Source: Anniella stebbinsi (lineage: Eukaryota; Chordata; Lepidosauria; Squamata; Anniellidae). From it: DNA of 64,000 nucleotides. Position 1 is the stretch's first letter; every line of letters starts with the position of its first letter. The notes under the pieces were generated by a model that saw only the letters and a program-made list of their open reading frames with translations, did not search any database and was not told the DNA's origin. The position numbers and the translations under genes were made by a program. Below are positions 61,651 through 64,000 of this stretch, one piece after another. The stretch covers positions 160,047,814-160,111,813 of the forward strand of contig JARDYH010000005.1 in the NCBI GenBank assembly GCA_029215795.1, written 5' to 3'.

Positions 61651-62908
61651 AACAGGGTCATTGTGGGAAACTTGGGGGGTCAGCTCCAGAAGTTGGTGCT
61701 TGGGGAACATTGCTCGGCCCCGTGGATTCTCCAGTATGGGGTTCCGCAGGGGTCAGTTTTGTCCCCCATGCTGTTCAACATCTACATGAAACCGTTGAGT
61801 GCAGTCATCCGGAGTTTTGGAGTGCATTGTCATCAGTACGCTGATGACACGCAGCTCTATTTCTCCTTTTCATCTTCATCAGGTGAGGCTGTGGATGTGC
61901 TGAACCAGTGCCTGGCTGCGACAATGGACTGGATGAGGGCTAATAAACTGAAACTCAATCCAGACAAGACTGAGACGCTGTTAGTGGGTGGTTCCGCTGA
62001 CCGGATGGAGGGTGTTCAACCTGTTCTGGATGGGGTTGCACTCCCCTTGAAGGAGCAGGTTCGTAGCTTGGGGGTTCTCCTAGAACCATCTCTGTCACTT
62101 GAGGCGCAGGTGGCCTCAGTGGCACGGAGTGCCTTCTACCAACTTCGGTTGGTGGCCCAGCTATGTCCCTATCTGGACAGGGATAACCTGGCTTCAGTTG
62201 TCCATGCTCTGGTAACCTCCAAGTTAGATTACTGCAATGCACTCTACGTGGGGCTGCCTTTTAAGGTGGTTCGGAAGCTGCAGCTTGTGCAAAATGCAGC
62301 GGTCAGATTGATAACTGGAACCAGTAGGTTCGAACATATAAGACCTACTCTGGCCCGCTTGCATTGGCTGCCTGTATGTTTCCGAGCCCGGTTCAAGGTG
62401 CTGGTTTTAACCTATAAAGCCTTACACGGCTTGGGACCACAATACCTGATGGAACGCCTTTCCCGACATGAACCTACCCGAACACTACGTTCAACATCTA
62501 AGGCCCTCCTCCGAGTGCCTCCTCCGAGGGAAGCTCGGGGATCGGCAACAAGAGAGAGGGCCTTCTCTGTGGTGGCTCCCCAATTGTGGAACGATCTCCC
62601 CGACGAGGCCCGCCTGGTGCCAACATTGTTATCTTTTCGGTGCCAGGTCAAGACTTTCCTCTTCTCTCAGGCATTTGGCAATATCTGAGGAGCCTGGGTT
62701 TGTTTTGTTTTGTTTTGCTTTTGTAGCTTTTTGAAGTGTTGAAGTGGTTTTTAAATGTACAGATTGTGTGTATGTTGTATGTTTTTGCTGTTTTAATTTT
62801 TGTATATTGTTTTTAATTGTTTTTAATCCTGTGTAAACCGCCCAGAGAGCTTCGGCTATGGGGCGGTATACAAATGAAATAAATAAAATAAATAAATAAA
62901 TAATAAAC
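61650..62908 (+). mobile_element. L2-clade LINE, 5' truncated, best preserved
   Basis: 1.26 kb: the RT palm through the ORF2 stop at 62688, a T-rich 3' UTR with (GTTTT)n (62700-62725), the 3' hairpin AAACCGCCCAGAGAGC / GCTATGGGGCGGTATAC and an (AAAT)n tail. The same 3' end is recognisable antisense at 46140 and 51735. Confidence 0.9.
61655..62688 (+). pseudogene. L2 LINE ORF2 C-terminal two-fifths, uninterrupted
   Basis: Open for 346 codons from an in-frame Met at 61648, though the true ORF2 start is lost. GVPQGSVLSPMLFNIYMKP (residues 31-49), HQYADDTQLYFSF (62-74, catalytic YADD) and KLNPDKTETLL appear in order. Then SLGVLLEPSLS, HALVTSKLDYCNALY, LQLVQNAAVRLI, LHWLPVCFRARFKVL and APQLWNDLPDE follow. 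No endonuclease or RT fingers, so no activity is possible. The lack of stops points to a younger insertion than 25.5 or 20.2 kb. Confidence 0.88.
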
Positions 62909-62939
62909 TAAAATGCTGGCTAAATTCAGCCAATTGGTG

Positions 62940-63041
62940 CTGCCTGGGTGCATAGCTCCTTTAGACTTCCTGCTGGTTCTGACTGAAACCCGGAGCGGAT
63001 TCACTGCCACACTGACATCGGAGCCACCAGCCTCCGCTCGC
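62940..63041. mobile_element. Family P half-element
   Basis: ATAGCTCCTTTAGACTTCCTGC, GGTTCTGACTGAAACCCGG and GGAGCCACCAGCCTCCGC, the right half of P. Confidence 0.6.
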
Positions 63042-63284
63042 CTAAGGCATCCACCAACATAAGACGAGGCCCGCCACAGGCCACTTTGCCCAGGGACCCC
63101 CTCAAACCTGAAGCCAGCCCCATCTGTAGTTGAGAACGGTGTGAGTTATAACAGCCCCCACTCGAAGTAGAGGCATGTCAGGCCTCAGTGCTGGTGTGTT
63201 AAAGGCCTCTGTTGAAAAATTATCTATTTCCTTTGATTCTCCCCAGCCATGAGCTATCTTGGAACCCACCTCTAAAATGATACC

Positions 63285-63590
63285 ACTGTGTGTGTTTTGG
63301 TATTCTTTCCGTAGACCGCTTCGGGGTTTATTCAAATGAGAACTGGAATATAAGTATTGGTAATAAATAAATACCCGAATCAGAAGGTGCCAACCCTCCT
63401 TCCAAATTCTGGATTTATTCGGTGTTCTGAAGGCATTTCTTTCTACCCCATCCCCAATGCAGAAGCTTATGGGCCAGCAGGGAGAACCCTTGAGGGAATC
63501 CTCATTCTCAAATGTAAACCACTGAGGGATTTTACTATATTCAACGGTATACAATTGCCACAAATGAATAAATAAAAAAAAAATGTATGG
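63285..63590 (+). mobile_element. Two L2-type LINE 3' ends in series
   Basis: GTAGACCGCTTCGGGGTTTATTC...TATAAGTATTGGTAATAAATAAATA (63313-63372), then GTAAACCACTGAGGGATTTTAC...CAACGGTATACAATTGCC and an AATAAATAAAAAAA tail (63514-63582). Confidence 0.6.
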
Positions 63591-64000
63591 AAGTAAATGG
63601 TTAATTTTCAGCATAGCCCCACTGCATTGTGGGAGGCGTCATTCTTCAAGCACAGCATTTTTGCCCAGTGGATGTGACACAAATTTTCTGCCTCCTCCAA
63701 CTGCAAACAGGAATTGTTTTATTCTAGGTGGGTCTGTCTGACGTTGCTTACACTGTAGCAGCAACTTCAGCAAAAGGCCTTTGAGCGGACAGAAGCGAGT
63801 GTGTGTTGGGGGGCGGAGGCAGAGGTTAGGCCCAGGGTCCCTCCCACAAAGGCGTGTCTTTACTTCCCGTGTATAGACACGTAAGAACTGGAGGCAGAGC
63901 ATAAGGAATAAGACCTCACTATGAGATCACAGCTGTTGTGTGGAGTCTGTACGATGGTCTTTAGTCCTACACTGTGTTGCAGGCGCTGGCCGCCTCTGTG
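63591..64000. other. Unannotated DNA to the window end
   Basis: No assignment. A minus frame near 63639-63902 has no recognisable features. Confidence 0.3.

Noticed and set aside
1..64000. Endogenous retrovirus or LTR element
   Set aside because: No LTR pairs, primer-binding site, or gag/pol/env-like motifs were seen; all RT signatures are L2-type and the remaining LINE C-termini CR1-type.
1..64000. CRISPR array, operon or other prokaryotic system
   Set aside because: No regularly spaced direct repeats with unique spacers and no compact coding layout; the repeat content is vertebrate.

Overview
The window looks like vertebrate, most probably squamate (lizard-type) genomic DNA, from an intergenic or intronic region dominated by transposable elements. 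The call rests on the repeat mix: decayed L2-clade and CR1-clade LINEs, R4/Dong-type LINEs flanked by TAA repeats, tRNA-derived SINEs with a MIR-like body, a 5S-rRNA-like SINE fragment, and very many short foldback DNA transposons. I found no host protein-coding gene I can defend. The long open frames are retrotransposon ORF2 remnants, palindromic transposons or low-complexity DNA. Species is not determinable by eye.

The main content is a dense, layered set of non-autonomous DNA transposons, most assignable to hAT because I could read 8-bp target-site duplications (TSDs). Family letters are mine. A (about 319 bp, ends TAGGGTGACCA / TGGTCACCCTA) has at least nine copies, at 400, 2658, 3731, 8062, 15429, 15548, 20055, 30256 and 31087, plus remnants. 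B is a large foldback (5888-6962, 31584-32161). C is an abundant foldback of about 130 bp. F (13185-13826, 40617-40905), G (53228-53969), H (56994-57867) and P (31468-32273 and others) also carry readable 8-bp duplications. Three further foldbacks (9937-10404, 36595-36705, 37520-38375) carry 5-bp duplications and may be hAT5-like.

By region: 1-5 kb is foldbacks, A copies and simple repeats. 5.1-7 kb is an R4/Dong LINE with a B element in its TAA flank. 8.4-9.0 kb and 28.4-29.0 kb are repeat-poor stretches that could be conserved non-coding DNA. 11-14 kb is CR1 fragments broken by, or inserted into, DNA transposons. 15.4-16.1 kb is an A element inside another A element. 20.0-23.3 kb is an A element split by a 2.9-kb antisense L2 LINE with endonuclease and reverse transcriptase remnants. 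25.5-26.8 kb is another L2. 30-32.3 kb is A, a 5S-like SINE, A, then P containing B. 34-46 kb is SINEs, foldbacks and LINE tails. 46.2-47.1 kb is a CpG-rich island, the best candidate for a host promoter. 51.2-51.8 kb is a second R4/Dong LINE. 53.2-54.4 kb is an antisense CR1 holding two DNA transposons. 61.65-62.9 kb is the best-preserved L2, with 346 uninterrupted codons.

The elements do not form a pathway. What they give is a relative insertion history: L2 after A, A after A, B after P, F and G after CR1, B after R4, CR1 after I. Names of repeat families beyond clade level are inference.
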